64,000 bases of DNA from Pseudarthrobacter equi (GCF_900105535.1 NZ_LT629779.1:2046001-2110000), one strand, 5' to 3'; positions 8,897 to 17,568 are shown, counted from the stretch's first letter. The notes: a model not told the origin generated them from the sequence alone. Numbers and translations: made by a program.

Positions 8897-10288
8897 GTGA
8901 CTCAGCTATCTGCAAACCCAGCCTTTCCCCTGTCCGGCAACTCCCAAAGCGGCGCCGCCACCTATCCCGGACTTGACGACTGGCGCGGGCTGCCCATCTC
9001 GCAGCAGCCCAGCTGGCAGGACACGGAGGTGTTCGATGCCTCCGTGAAGGAGCTTTCGGTGCTCCCGCCACTGGTTTTCGCCGGCGAAGTGGATGTCCTC
9101 CGGGAGCGCCTGGCCGCAGCAGCGCAAGGCAAGGCATTCCTCCTGCAGGGCGGCGACTGCGCGGAGACCTTCGAGGCAGCCACGGCAGACAAGATCAGCG
9201 CCCGCGTCAAGACCATTCTCCAGATGGCGGTGGTGCTCACCTACGGCGCGGCCATGCCCGTGATCAAAATGGGCCGGATGGCAGGACAGTTCGCCAAGCC
9301 CCGTTCCTCCAACGACGAAACCCGGGACGGCGTGACCCTTCCGGCCTACCGGGGCGACATCGTCAACGGATACGAATTCACCCCCGAATCCCGCGGACAC
9401 GACGCGTCCCGGATGCTGCGGGCCTACCACACCTCCGCTTCCACGCTGAACCTCATCCGGGCCTTTACACAGGGCGGTTTCGCCGACCTCCGGTCCGTCC
9501 ACCAGTGGAACAAGGGCTTCACCGAGAACCCCGCGCACGCCCGCTACGAATCACTGGCGCGCGACATCGACCGCGCCATCAAGTTCATGGACTCCTGCGG
9601 CGCGGACTTCGAGGCCCTCAAACGAGTGGAATTCTTCGCCAGCCACGAAGCGCTGCTGCTTGATTACGAACGCGCACTGACCCGGATCGACTCGCGGACC
9701 GGCTTCCCCTACGACACGTCGGCCCACTTCCTGTGGATCGGGGAGCGGACCCGCGAACTCGACCACGCCCACGTCGATTTCCTGTCGCGGGTGCGCAACC
9801 CCATCGGCGTGAAGCTCGGCCCGTCCACCACCGGCGACGACGCCCTGCGGCTCATCGACAAGCTGGACCCGGAACGCGAACCGGGCCGCCTGACCTTCAT
9901 CACCCGCATGGGAGCCGGCAACATCCGTGAAAAGCTGCCCGCCGTCGTCGAAAAGGTCACGGCGTCCGGCGCCCAGGTCCTGTGGGTCACCGACCCCATG
10001 CACGGCAACACGGTCACCTCACCTAACGGGTACAAGACCCGCAACTTCGACGACGTCATCGACGAAGTGCGCGGCTTCTTCGAGGTGCACCACGCACTGG
10101 GCACGGTACCGGGCGGCCTGCACGCCGAGATGACCGGCGACGACGTTGCGGAGTGCCTGGGCGGCGCGGACCCGATCGACCAGGACGCGTTCCTGGACCG
10201 CTACGAGTCTGTCTGCGATCCCCGCCTGAACCACATGCAGTCACTCGAAATGGCCTTCCTGGTGGCCGGGGCACTCGCCAAGAACTGA
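8897..10288 (+). CDS. aroG: Class II 3-deoxy-7-phosphoheptulonate (DAHP) synthase
   Basis: Condenses phosphoenolpyruvate with erythrose 4-phosphate, the first step of the shikimate pathway to aromatic amino acids. About 463 residues; class II family features include FLLQGGDCAETF, KMGRMAGQFAKPRSS, the metal and substrate region THLW-equivalent SAHFLWIGERTR, and VWVTDPMHGNT with GGLHAEMTG near the C-terminus. The length matches class II (plant/actinobacterial) enzymes, not the 350-residue class I enzymes. ATG 8894 is an alternative start one codon upstream. It ends at a strong hairpin shared with the convergent kinase gene. The same aroG-pknL neighbourhood exists in M. tuberculosis (Rv2178c and Rv2176c). 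Feedback control cannot be deduced from sequence alone. Confidence 0.96.
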   Translation: MTQLSANPAFPLSGNSQSGAATYPGLDDWRGLPISQQPSWQDTEVFDASVKELSVLPPLVFAGEVDVLRERLAAAAQGKAFLLQGGDCAETFEAATADKISARVKTILQMAVVLTYGAAMPVIKMGRMAGQFAKPRSSNDETRDGVTLPAYRGDIVNGYEFTPESRGHDASRMLRAYHTSASTLNLIRAFTQGGFADLRSVHQWNKGFTENPAHARYESLARDIDRAIKFMDSCGADFEALKRVEFFASHEALLLDYERALTRIDSRTGFPYDTSAHFLWIGERTRELDHAHVDFLSRVRNPIGVKLGPSTTGDDALRLIDKLDPEREPGRLTFITRMGAGNIREKLPAVVEKVTASGAQVLWVTDPMHGNTVTSPNGYKTRNFDDVIDEVRGFFEVHHALGTVPGGLHAEMTGDDVAECLGGADPIDQDAFLDRYESVCDPRLNHMQSLEMAFLVAGALAKN

Positions 10289-10298
10289 CCGGAACACC

Positions 10299-10327
10299 CG
10301 TCGCAGCGCGTTCTCCGCGCTGCGACG
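10299..10327. terminator. Hairpin between convergent aroG and PASTA-kinase genes
   Basis: A perfect 12-bp GC-rich stem (10299-10310 with 10316-10327) around a 5-nt loop. It lacks a U-tract, as is common in high-GC actinobacteria. It lies between two convergent stop codons, so it probably serves both strands. Confidence 0.75.
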
Positions 10328-10372
10328 GCGGTGTGGGCAGAGGCGCCGCGAAGCGCCCCTGCCCACAGCGGC

Positions 10373-12496
10373 CTACACCACTGTCAAGGTGATGACGGAC
10401 CCTTCCGGAACTTCCGTGTCCACCGGATCCTGGTCCCTTACGGTGCCGAAGAATCCACCCAGGACCTTGTTAAGCCGGACCTCAAATCCAAGCTTCCGCA
10501 ATGCTTGTTCGGCTTCCCCCGCCTGCTTGCCGATAAAGCTTGGGACCTCCACCATCCGGGGACCCTTCGAAATGGTCAAGGTGACCGTTCCGCCGCGGGT
10601 CAGCGTCCCGCTGGCAGGACTCTGGCTGACCACGGCGCCCTCCGGGACCTTCCTGTCGAAGACCTCGTCCTTGGCTACCTCCGCCTTCAGGCCCGCTGCC
10701 TCGATGGCGTCGACCGCCTGGTTTTCCGCCTTCCCCACCACAGAGGGAACGGCAATGGGCTCGGGGCCCTTGGAGACCACCATTGCCACTGCGGTGCCCC
10801 GCCGGGCAGGAGTACCGGCTGCAGGATCCTGGGCGAGCACAGTCCCCGCCGATGCCCCCTCGTCAAACTGTTCGGTAACTTTGCCCAGCGCCATTCCAGC
10901 GGCGTTGAGGGCGTTTTTGGCCTCGTCGAGGGTGCCGGCCGTCAGTTGCGGCAGGGGGTAAAGCTGGGGGCCCTTCGATACGAGCAGTGAAACCGGCTGG
11001 AACTTGCGGATCTCCGCTCCGGCCTGCGGGTCGCTGCCTACCACCCGGCCGCTGGGAACGGCATCGTCGAAGACGTCGCTGGTGGTCGAACGGAATCCTG
11101 CATCGCTCAGCAGTTGCTGGGCCTCCGCTACGGTCCTGTTGGCCACCGCTGGTATTGCTGCCGCCGCACCCGGACCCATCCCGAAGAACCAGCCTGCTCC
11201 GGTGGCAAGCAGCGCGGCAATAACCAGGACGATGATCCACAGAATGCCCCTCCGCCGTGGGTTGCCTTCGCGCAGGCTTCGAGCCGGTGTGGCGGCAGCC
11301 CGTGCGCGGGCCTTCTCATCGTCCTTTTCCGCCTTGCGCTGGGCCCGCTTGCTCAGTGCCGGGGGAGCCGGGGCCCAGGCCGGACTCTCGTCCTCGCCGG
11401 GCGGGGTGAGGGCGTGGCCGGGGCGCGGTGCCGGCGCTGGGTTGCGGGCGGCCGTGGCAGGGCCTGCCGGCTGGTAGGGAGGCGGCACCGGACGGCCGGC
11501 GGGCATGACGGACGTCTGATTGCTGATGTGCGGGATGAACTCGGTATGGCTGGGCCCGGCGGAGGGATCCGCTGCGCCCGGCAGTCCCGTGGTCCCGGGA
11601 ATTCCGTGAAGGGAAGCTCCCAGAGCTGCCGGTGGCTGCAGGTCGAGTTCGGAATCGGTCAGGTTGGTGCGGATGTGGCGGAGTTCCTGCAGCAGCGCGC
11701 TTCCGTCAACCGGGCGGTTCTCGGGATCGTTCGCAGTGCACCACTGCACGAGTTCATCCACTTCAGCTGCGAGGCCCGGAACGAGCGCGGACGGCGGACC
11801 CACCGTGCTGTTGACGTGCTGGTAGGCCACCTGGATGGGAACGTCGCCGCCAAAGGGCTGTTTGCCGGTCAGCATTTCGTAAAGCATGATGCCGACGGAG
11901 TAAACGTCACTGCGGGCATCGGCGGGCCGGCCCAAGACCAGCTCAGGGGAGAGGTAGGCAACCGTTCCGATCAGCGCGCCGCTGCTGGTGGACGTTGTCA
12001 CGGCCCGGGCAAGGCCGAAGTCGCCCACCTTGATCCGGCCGTCGTCGGCGATGAGGACATTCTCGGGTTTGACGTCCCGGTGGATGAAGCCGGCGGCGTG
12101 CGCTGCCGCAAGGCCTTCCACCACCGGGTCGATCAGGGCCAATGCCAGCCGTGGCGGCAGGGCGCCCTTGTCAGTGATGACGTCCCGCAGGGTGTGTCCC
12201 TTGATGTACTCCATCACCAGGTACGTCGTGTGGCCGTCATTGCCCTGGTCCAGGACCCCCACCACGTGGGGATGGGACAGCTTCGCGGCGGCCTTGGCTT
12301 CACGGCCCAGCCTGCCCAGGAAACTTTCATCCGCGGAGAAGTGCGGATGCAGCACTTTCAGGGCTACATCGCGTTCCAGCCGCTGGTCCTCGGCAAGGTA
12401 CACAGTGGACATGCCGCCCCGCGCCAGCTTGGACCTGATGGCGTAGCGGTTATCCACCAGCGTTCCTACAAGGGGGTCAGACACGTTTTCCTGCAC
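10373..12496 (-). CDS. PASTA-domain serine/threonine protein kinase, PknL/PknB-like
   Basis: Membrane receptor kinase thought to sense muropeptides or lipid II and phosphorylate division and cell-wall proteins. The 707-residue protein has a kinase domain with the glycine loop ARGGMSTVY (25-33), the ATP lysine K47, HRDVKPEN (D141) and DFG (159-161), and a Thr/Ser-rich activation loop (TTSTSS) expected to autophosphorylate. A proline-rich juxtamembrane linker follows, then one transmembrane helix (about 417-438) and four extracytoplasmic PASTA repeats up to the C-terminus. The frame ends within PASTA 4, with no extra domain. GTG 12496 lies 6 nt after TAGGAT, so the mRNA is predicted leaderless. 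The Rv2175c homologue and aroG nearby point to the PknL locus. Orthology to PknL rather than PknB rests mainly on this synteny. Confidence 0.95.
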   Translation of the reverse strand: MQENVSDPLVGTLVDNRYAIRSKLARGGMSTVYLAEDQRLERDVALKVLHPHFSADESFLGRLGREAKAAAKLSHPHVVGVLDQGNDGHTTYLVMEYIKGHTLRDVITDKGALPPRLALALIDPVVEGLAAAHAAGFIHRDVKPENVLIADDGRIKVGDFGLARAVTTSTSSGALIGTVAYLSPELVLGRPADARSDVYSVGIMLYEMLTGKQPFGGDVPIQVAYQHVNSTVGPPSALVPGLAAEVDELVQWCTANDPENRPVDGSALLQELRHIRTNLTDSELDLQPPAALGASLHGIPGTTGLPGAADPSAGPSHTEFIPHISNQTSVMPAGRPVPPPYQPAGPATAARNPAPAPRPGHALTPPGEDESPAWAPAPPALSKRAQRKAEKDDEKARARAAATPARSLREGNPRRRGILWIIVLVIAALLATGAGWFFGMGPGAAAAIPAVANRTVAEAQQLLSDAGFRSTTSDVFDDAVPSGRVVGSDPQAGAEIRKFQPVSLLVSKGPQLYPLPQLTAGTLDEAKNALNAAGMALGKVTEQFDEGASAGTVLAQDPAAGTPARRGTAVAMVVSKGPEPIAVPSVVGKAENQAVDAIEAAGLKAEVAKDEVFDRKVPEGAVVSQSPASGTLTRGGTVTLTISKGPRMVEVPSFIGKQAGEAEQALRKLGFEVRLNKVLGGFFGTVRDQDPVDTEVPEGSVITLTVV

Positions 12497-12502
12497 CCTC
12501 CG

Positions 12503-12508
12503 ATCCTA
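12503..12508 (-). promoter_or_regulatory. -10 hexamer (TAGGAT) of the PASTA kinase gene
   Basis: On the - strand TAGGAT is followed by six bases (CGGAGG) and then the GTG start. The -35 position would fall within the terminator hairpin of the upstream LysM gene. Confidence 0.55.
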
Positions 12509-12515
12509 GTTGCAA

Positions 12516-12556
12516 TGGAACGGGTCCGGGCCGATAACCGGCCCGAACCCGTTCCA
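12516..12556 (-). terminator. Long hairpin downstream of the LysM transglycosylase gene
   Basis: Arms of about 18 bp (12516-12534 and 12538-12556) pair almost perfectly with one or two G-U pairs. A second hairpin (GCCGGCCC with GGGCCGGC, 12566-12590) lies between it and the stop codon at 12598. Together they should end the LysM transcript just before the kinase promoter. Confidence 0.7.
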
Positions 12557-12597
12557 TCAGCGGCTGCCGGCCCCGTGAAACCGGGCCGGCCAAGGCT

Positions 12598-13974
12598 TTA
12601 GCCGAAGTTCTTCTGGTGTGCCTTGATGGCTGCCACATAGGTTTTGGTGTCGTCGTACATCCCGTACTTACTTACCGAGTACTGGCCCTGGTAGTAGCCT
12701 GCGATGGCGGTGTCCCGGTCCTTGCTGGTAGCAAGCAGCTGGCGGATGATGGCAACTCCTGCGGTGGCGTTGTCATAGGGATCGAGCAGGTTCAGTTTGC
12801 GGCCTACCAGGTCCGAGGCCCATTGGCCGGAGCTGGGAATGACCTGCATGGTCCCGATGGCGTTGGCAGGGGAGACTGCGCGCTGGTTGAAACCGGACTC
12901 CTGGTAGGCGAACGCCAGGGCCAGTGACGGCTCGACACCCATGCGGCGGGCGGTGTCTGCCACGATGTTCTGCATCTCTGCCCGGGACGGGACCGGGGAA
13001 GCATTCAGCAGTGCCTTGTTTTCATTGGCGGAGTTCACCACCGCCGGCGGGTAGGTGAACCCAAGGAAGGAACTGGGTACCAGCGGGGCAGCGGGCGCTG
13101 CCGGCTGCGCAGCAGCAGGCTGCGAGCCTGAGCTTGGGACATTCAGTTTGTTGCCCGGGTAAATGATGGAGCCGAGGTTCAGCCCATTAGCCGAAAGGAG
13201 CTCGGGCAGCTTCACCCCATGGCGCGATGCGATGGCGGACAGGGTGTCGCCCGCCTTGACGGTGTAGGAGCCGGCCGCCGGAGCCTGCGGGGCTGACGTG
13301 TTGGCGAGTGGGGCCGCCGGTGCCGCTGCGGCCGCGGGGGCAGCAGGTGCCTGCGAACCGGCGCCCACCTTGATCTTCTGGCCGGGATAGATGATGGACC
13401 TCATGTTGAGGTTGTTCCAGCTGAAGACATCCCCCAGGCTGACGTTGTGCCGGGCGGCAATGGCGCCCAATGTGTCACCGGACTTGACGGTGTAGGTGGC
13501 GCCGGCGGCCGAAGCGGGTGCAGCGGCCGGCGCGGCGGGGGCCGGGGCTGCTGCGGCAGGACTGCCGGACAGCTTAATCTTTTGCCCCGGGTAAATGATG
13601 GTGTTCGCCTGGAGATTGTTCAGCCTGAGCACTTCCCCGGTGTTCAGGTTGAATTTTCCTGCGATGGCGCTGATGGTGTCTCCGCGGGCGACTGTATATT
13701 CGGCAGGCGCAGAATTCTGTGCGGGTTTAAAGGCCGCCGGAATCATGGTGGAAACGGATGAGGCCGGAATGACCGTTGCCGTGGCCTTGGCTGCTGCCTG
13801 CGCGTTCATCGCCGCGGTCAGGGTCGCGGGGAGCGGTCTGGATGGCTGCTGGGCAGTGGCCGGCTGTGCGAGGGCCAGGGACGACAGGACAACCGCCGGC
13901 AGTGCCGCCGTCGTCGCAGCAATCATCGGCAAGCTCGGCCTGGGGGGTTGCTTCGGCGAGCGGGACATCGTCAT
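12598..13974 (-). CDS. Secreted LysM-domain lytic transglycosylase
   Basis: Predicted cell-wall hydrolase of 458 residues that binds peptidoglycan and cleaves glycan strands. A basic N-terminus and hydrophobic segment ending in AQPATAQQ form a signal peptide. Three LysM repeats follow at about 93-135, 161-203 and 237-279, each carrying a GDT(I/L) motif and an IIYPG(Q/N)K motif, separated by Ala/Pro linkers. The C-terminal domain from about 335 is SLT-like: catalytic glutamate E359 in YQESGFN, then NAIGTMQVIP. The ATG at 13974 is preceded by GAGGA. It stands between the PASTA kinase and the Rv2175c-like gene, where M. tuberculosis has the kinase and Rv2175c adjacent, so it may be a wall-remodeling partner of the kinase; that role is an inference. 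Confidence 0.93.
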   Translation of the reverse strand: MTMSRSPKQPPRPSLPMIAATTAALPAVVLSSLALAQPATAQQPSRPLPATLTAAMNAQAAAKATATVIPASSVSTMIPAAFKPAQNSAPAEYTVARGDTISAIAGKFNLNTGEVLRLNNLQANTIIYPGQKIKLSGSPAAAAPAPAAPAAAPASAAGATYTVKSGDTLGAIAARHNVSLGDVFSWNNLNMRSIIYPGQKIKVGAGSQAPAAPAAAAAPAAPLANTSAPQAPAAGSYTVKAGDTLSAIASRHGVKLPELLSANGLNLGSIIYPGNKLNVPSSGSQPAAAQPAAPAAPLVPSSFLGFTYPPAVVNSANENKALLNASPVPSRAEMQNIVADTARRMGVEPSLALAFAYQESGFNQRAVSPANAIGTMQVIPSSGQWASDLVGRKLNLLDPYDNATAGVAIIRQLLATSKDRDTAIAGYYQGQYSVSKYGMYDDTKTYVAAIKAHQKNFG

Positions 13975-14215
13975 GTAAGGGATCCTCTTCTCAACTGCGG
14001 GTGCGGACGGGGGTGCCGCATTAGTGCTTGATACTACTGTTACTCGAGTGATCTTTGTTACGAGTGTGAACAGTGAGAATCTCTCATGAATTCGCGGTTA
14101 GCACAAGAATTCGTGCTTTTGCCGTAAGGAAGAATTTCGGAGTGTCCGCAGGCCGCGAGTATTGGGCCGATGAATCGACTAGGCGCCGGGCCGCGCACCG
14201 TGGCAACCTTGATCC
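13975..14215. promoter_or_regulatory. Divergent, AT-richer intergenic region upstream of the LysM gene
   Basis: No gene is seen here. The stretch 14010-14130 is notably AT-rich for this genome. On the - strand TAGTAT at about 14031-14036 is a good -10 for the LysM gene and would leave a leader of about 50 nt. GAATTCG occurs twice about 20 bp apart (near 14088 and 14107), the second inside an imperfect GCAC/GTGC inverted repeat followed by TTTT. Confidence 0.4.
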
Positions 14216-14569
14216 GTGAGTAACGTAGAAAACCTCGTGGGCGAATGGTTGCCCCTCCCCGATGTCGCCCAATTGCTGAATGTTTCCATTACCAGGGTCC
14301 ATGGCCTGATTGATGAGCGCGCCCTCGTGGCTGCGCGTGTGGGCGAACGGAAGATCCGCTCGGTACCTGCAGAATTCCTCCAGGACGGCCAGGTGGTGGA
14401 CAGCCTTAAAGGCACCATTGTTGTCCTGGCCGACGCCGGCTATTCCGACGAAGACCTGATCATATGGCTGTTCACTCCGGACGAGTCGCTTCGCGGCCGG
14501 CCCATTGACGCCTTGCGCGAGGGACGAAAGACCGAGATCCGGCGCAGGGCGCAGACCCTGGCCTGGTAA
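14216..14569 (+). CDS. Rv2175c-like helix-turn-helix DNA-binding protein
   Basis: A 117-residue protein that fits the Rv2175c family: an N-terminal winged helix-turn-helix (WLPLPDVAQLLNVSITRVHGLIDERAL, about residues 11-37) and a C-terminal block with WLFTPDESL, RPIDALREG and RRRAQTLAW. In M. tuberculosis the family member binds DNA and is a substrate of PknL, the adjacent kinase. Here a PASTA kinase lies one gene away. The protein starts immediately before the DNA-binding domain, so it lacks the N-terminal extension that carries the PknL phosphosite in M. tuberculosis. GTG 14216 has no Shine-Dalgarno sequence; CAACCT ends 6 nt before it. Convergent with the polyprenyl synthetase gene, 9 bp apart. 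Confidence 0.88.
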   Translation: MSNVENLVGEWLPLPDVAQLLNVSITRVHGLIDERALVAARVGERKIRSVPAEFLQDGQVVDSLKGTIVVLADAGYSDEDLIIWLFTPDESLRGRPIDALREGRKTEIRRRAQTLAW

Positions 14570-14578
14570 GTGCTGTCC

Positions 14579-15673
14579 TCAGGAGGCCCGGCTGACAGTA
14601 GCCTCGGCCAGCCTCCTGAGAGCGGTCTTGGGCAGCTCATCCAGCTGGAGCGCCTCCAGGGCCTCGTAGGCCGCATTGCCGTATTCCCCAATCAGCACTT
14701 CTGTGGCCTGCAGCGCTCCTGAGTCTTCGATGATCCGGCGGATTTCCTGGACGTCCCCGTCATCCAGCTCCGGGCTCCCCAGCCTGGAGTCGATGAAGGC
14801 GGACTCCGCCGGAGAAGCCTGGTCCAGGGCCAGCGCCACCAGCACGGTGCGCTTGCCTTCACGCAAGTCATCTCCGGCCGGTTTGCCCGTGGTGAGGGGG
14901 TCCCCGAAAACTCCCAGGACGTCGTCGCGAAGCTGGAATGCCTCACCCAAGGGAAGGGCGAAGGCTGAATAGCCGCGCAGCAGGTCGTTGGTGGCGCCGG
15001 CCAGGGCGCCGCCCAGGGCCAGGGGGTGCTCCGTGGAGTACTTGGCGCTCTTGAACCTGATGATCGACTGCGCCCGGCTGACGGCGCCCGCGCGGTCTCG
15101 GACCGGCCCGGCCACCTCTTCCAGGATGTCCAGGTACTGCCCCGCCATGACTTCGGCCCTCATAAGGTTGAAGATCAACCGTGCCCGGCTGCCCGACGCC
15201 GCCCGTTCGCCGATATCCGTGAATGCCTCTTCACTGAAGGAAAGGCACAGGTCGCCGGCGAGGATGGCTGCTGCCTGCCCGAACCGCCCGCTGTCCAGGG
15301 CCCAGCCCTGGGCCTCGTGCAGTTGGCTGAACCTGCGGTGGACGCTGGGGCCGCCACGGCGGGTATCCGAGCGGTCAATGATGTCGTCATGGATCAGGGC
15401 GGCGGCCTGGAAAAGTTCGAGGGCGGCTCCTGCCGTCACCACCTCAGCGGCGCCGGCGTCTCCGCCCGCCCCGCGCCAGCCCCAGTAGCACATCAGGGCG
15501 CGCAGCCGCTTGCCGCCGGTGACGAGGTTCGAGATTGAACCCATGATGGGATCGATGTCCGGGGAGATGCCGGACATGATCCCCTGGCGGGACGTGAGGA
15601 AGCCGGTCAATTCCCCGGCCACCGAGGCCACAAAGTCGGCCTGTTCGTTCCTTAACTGCTCGGCGCCAGTCAC
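14579..15673 (-). CDS. Polyprenyl diphosphate synthase (trans-isoprenyl diphosphate synthase)
   Basis: Condenses isopentenyl diphosphate onto allylic diphosphates to make C20 or longer chains for menaquinone, carotenoids or lipid carriers. The 364-residue protein carries the first aspartate-rich motif DDIIDRSD, the second DDVLGVFGD region, GGKRLRALM near the N-terminus and FKSAKYS before the central region, all typical of the trans-polyprenyl family. Chain length cannot be assigned. The GTG start overlaps the stop of the lipoprotein gene as GTGA, so it is translationally coupled and has no strong ribosome-binding site. The locus corresponds to idsA2 near pknL in M. tuberculosis. Confidence 0.92.
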   Translation of the reverse strand: MTGAEQLRNEQADFVASVAGELTGFLTSRQGIMSGISPDIDPIMGSISNLVTGGKRLRALMCYWGWRGAGGDAGAAEVVTAGAALELFQAAALIHDDIIDRSDTRRGGPSVHRRFSQLHEAQGWALDSGRFGQAAAILAGDLCLSFSEEAFTDIGERAASGSRARLIFNLMRAEVMAGQYLDILEEVAGPVRDRAGAVSRAQSIIRFKSAKYSTEHPLALGGALAGATNDLLRGYSAFALPLGEAFQLRDDVLGVFGDPLTTGKPAGDDLREGKRTVLVALALDQASPAESAFIDSRLGSPELDDGDVQEIRRIIEDSGALQATEVLIGEYGNAAYEALEALQLDELPKTALRRLAEATVSRAS

Positions 15674-16200
15674 TTGGCGGACTCAGCAGCCACGTTGGCA
15701 CCGATGGTGAAGGTTGCCACTCCGGATGCCTCAACCACCGAAAGGTTGACCGTCTCGCTGTCACCGCGGACAAAGTCCTTGGAGGCCACGGCCCCCACGG
15801 AGTCCCCGGGCACCGCCTTGAAACCCTGCGCTTCCAGCGCCTTCGTGTAGAAGTCGACGACGGCGGACGTGGGTCCGGTGACAGTCGCCACCAGCGCGGC
15901 GGTTGCGGGCGCGGACGACTTGTCAAAGCTGCTGGATACGACGGTCGCGTTCGGCATCAGTGGGAGGAGCTGCTGCGGGAAGCCGTCAACAAGCGCCCCC
16001 ACAGTTGCCGAAGTGCTGGGAGAGGCGCTGGGGCTGGCCGACGCAGTAGTGGTTGCATGTGCAGTCGCGGGCACAGTGGCGGGGGAGGACGGTGACGGCT
16101 GTGCCGGTGACGGGGTCGGGCTGCAGGCTGCCAGGGCCAGTGCCGCGCCTACGGCAAGAACGGCCAGGCCAGCCGGTTTGAAGTTTCCAATGACCGTCAC
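15670..16200 (-). CDS. Lipoprotein of unknown function
   Basis: A 176-residue exported lipoprotein. The signal sequence ends in the lipobox LAAC with Cys26 as the lipidation site, to be processed by signal peptidase II (lspA is also in this window). A 45-residue Pro/Ser/Thr/Ala linker follows and then a compact C-terminal domain of about 100 residues beginning near VGALVDGFPQQ. I do not recognise that domain. GTG 16200 is preceded by an excellent AGGAGGAA site. It is the first gene of a two-gene operon with the polyprenyl synthetase, linked by a GTGA overlap, but no functional link is evident. Confidence 0.85.
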   Translation of the reverse strand: MTVIGNFKPAGLAVLAVGAALALAACSPTPSPAQPSPSSPATVPATAHATTTASASPSASPSTSATVGALVDGFPQQLLPLMPNATVVSSSFDKSSAPATAALVATVTGPTSAVVDFYTKALEAQGFKAVPGDSVGAVASKDFVRGDSETVNLSVVEASGVATFTIGANVAAESAK

Positions 16201-16261
16201 AGGGACTTTCCTCCTGGTGTTGATGCCGGATTCAGCCTCCAGTTTAGTCAGTACCTACGGA

Positions 16262-16267
16262 TAGGAT
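16262..16267 (+). promoter_or_regulatory. -10 hexamer (TAGGAT) of dinB
   Basis: TAGGAT ends 7 nt before GTG 16275, predicting a leaderless dinB mRNA. No LexA-type palindrome (GAAC-N4-GTTC) is visible nearby. Confidence 0.55.
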
Positions 16268-16274
16268 TGCAGCC

Positions 16275-17501
16275 GTGGGGCCCGACGCTAGAAACCAACC
16301 AGCCGCAGCACGCCTTCCGGGCGGCAGGCGCAAGTGCATCATGCACGTGGACATGGACGCCTTCTTCGTCTCGGTCGAACTCCGGACACGCCCCGAACTT
16401 CGCGGCAAGCCAGTGATCGTCGGCTTTCCGGGGGAGCGCTCAGTGGTCCTGTCCGGCTCCTATGAGGCGCGGGCTTTTGGCGTTAAATCAGCCATGCCCA
16501 TGGCCGTCGCTGCCAGGATGTGCCCGCAGGCCGTCATCATCGAACCGCGGCACAAGCTGTACTACGAAGTCTCGGCGCAGCTGATGGCCATCTTCGAATC
16601 CGTGACTGAACTGGTGGAGCCGCTCAGCGTGGATGAAGCCTTCCTTGACGTCACCGGAGCAATTCGCAGGCTGGGCCCCCCGAGGGACATCGGTGAACTC
16701 ATTCGGCGCCGGGTCGCCTCGGAGCTCGGCATCACGGCATCTGTGGGCATCGCCGAGTCGAAGTTCGTGGCGAAGATCGCCTCCACCCGCTGTAAACCGG
16801 ACGGCCTGCTGCTCATCGGCCCCGATCAAACCGTGCCGTACCTGCACAGCCTGCCGGTGGGGGCGCTGTGGGGTGTCGGGGCAAAGACAGCTGAAGTCCT
16901 GGCACGGATGGGAATCCGGACGGTGGCGGATGTGGCCGCCACTCCCGTTTCCACTCTCCGCCGGATGCTCGGCGCCGGCGGTGAGCACGTGCACCGGCTG
17001 TCCTGGGGTATCGACCCCAGGGCGGTTACGCCCGTGCGGCTGGAAAAGAGCATCGGAGCGGAAGAGACTTTTGCCGTTGACACATCCGATGACGCCCTCC
17101 TCCACCGCGAACTCCTTCGGCTGTCCCACCGCACGGCCGGACGCCTGCGAAGCTCCGGCATGGTGGCGAGGACCGTGGCCTTGAAACTGCGCTTTGCGGA
17201 CTTTTCCACCATCACCCGCAGCCGCACCCTGCAGGCTCCCGTTGACAGTGCACAGCTGATCTATGCGGTGGCGGTCCAGTTGCTGGAGTCAGTCGGGCCC
17301 CGTGCCATGTCCGTCCGGCTGGTGGGAGTGCGTGCCGAGCAGCTGGAGGACACGGCAACAACCTCAGTGCAGCTAACCATCGACCGGCGGGATGAGAATT
17401 GGCGCGCCGCGGAACAGGTCCTGGACGAGGTCACCCGAAAATTCGGTTCCAAATCGGTGCTTCCTGCCCGCCTCATGGAACCCGGAAGCGGTGCGGGTTA
17501 A
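16275..17501 (+). CDS. dinB: DNA polymerase IV (Y-family translesion polymerase)
   Basis: Error-prone lesion-bypass polymerase of 408 residues. The palm carries HVDMDAFFVSVE (metal ligand Asp26) and SVDEAFLD (Asp120, Glu121), with the nucleotide-binding SYEARAFGVKSAMP and helix-hairpin-helix region GVGAKTAEVLARMGIRTVADVA. The C-terminal little-finger domain is complete, ending about residue 400. A short basic N-terminal extension of about 20 residues precedes the first motif. GTG 16275 follows TAGGAT by 7 nt and no Shine-Dalgarno site is present. The C-terminal tail lacks an obvious QLxLF-type clamp-binding motif; QLTIDRR near residue 365 is the nearest resemblance. A hairpin terminator follows the stop codon. 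Confidence 0.95.
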   Translation: MGPDARNQPAAARLPGGRRKCIMHVDMDAFFVSVELRTRPELRGKPVIVGFPGERSVVLSGSYEARAFGVKSAMPMAVAARMCPQAVIIEPRHKLYYEVSAQLMAIFESVTELVEPLSVDEAFLDVTGAIRRLGPPRDIGELIRRRVASELGITASVGIAESKFVAKIASTRCKPDGLLLIGPDQTVPYLHSLPVGALWGVGAKTAEVLARMGIRTVADVAATPVSTLRRMLGAGGEHVHRLSWGIDPRAVTPVRLEKSIGAEETFAVDTSDDALLHRELLRLSHRTAGRLRSSGMVARTVALKLRFADFSTITRSRTLQAPVDSAQLIYAVAVQLLESVGPRAMSVRLVGVRAEQLEDTATTSVQLTIDRRDENWRAAEQVLDEVTRKFGSKSVLPARLMEPGSGAG

Positions 17502-17510
17502 AACGGACCA

Positions 17511-17552
17511 AAAGACGGCCGTCCCCGTGTTTCGGAAGAAATCGCCGTCTTT
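17511..17552 (+). terminator. Terminator of dinB
   Basis: Arms AAAGACGGC (17511-17519) and GCCGTCTTT (17544-17552) form a 9-bp stem around a 24-nt loop just after the dinB stop codon. Confidence 0.65.
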
Positions 17553-17568
17553 CAGAACGGACCGCAAC

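Noticed and set aside
13975..14215. A cyclic-di-AMP (ydaO-type) riboswitch ahead of the LysM gene
   Set aside because: Such riboswitches precede wall hydrolases in Streptomyces, but the predicted leader here is only about 50 nt and lacks the needed helices.
16201..16274. LexA box upstream of dinB
   Set aside because: No GAAC-N4-GTTC-like palindrome is present; regulation by the SOS system is not supported by this sequence.
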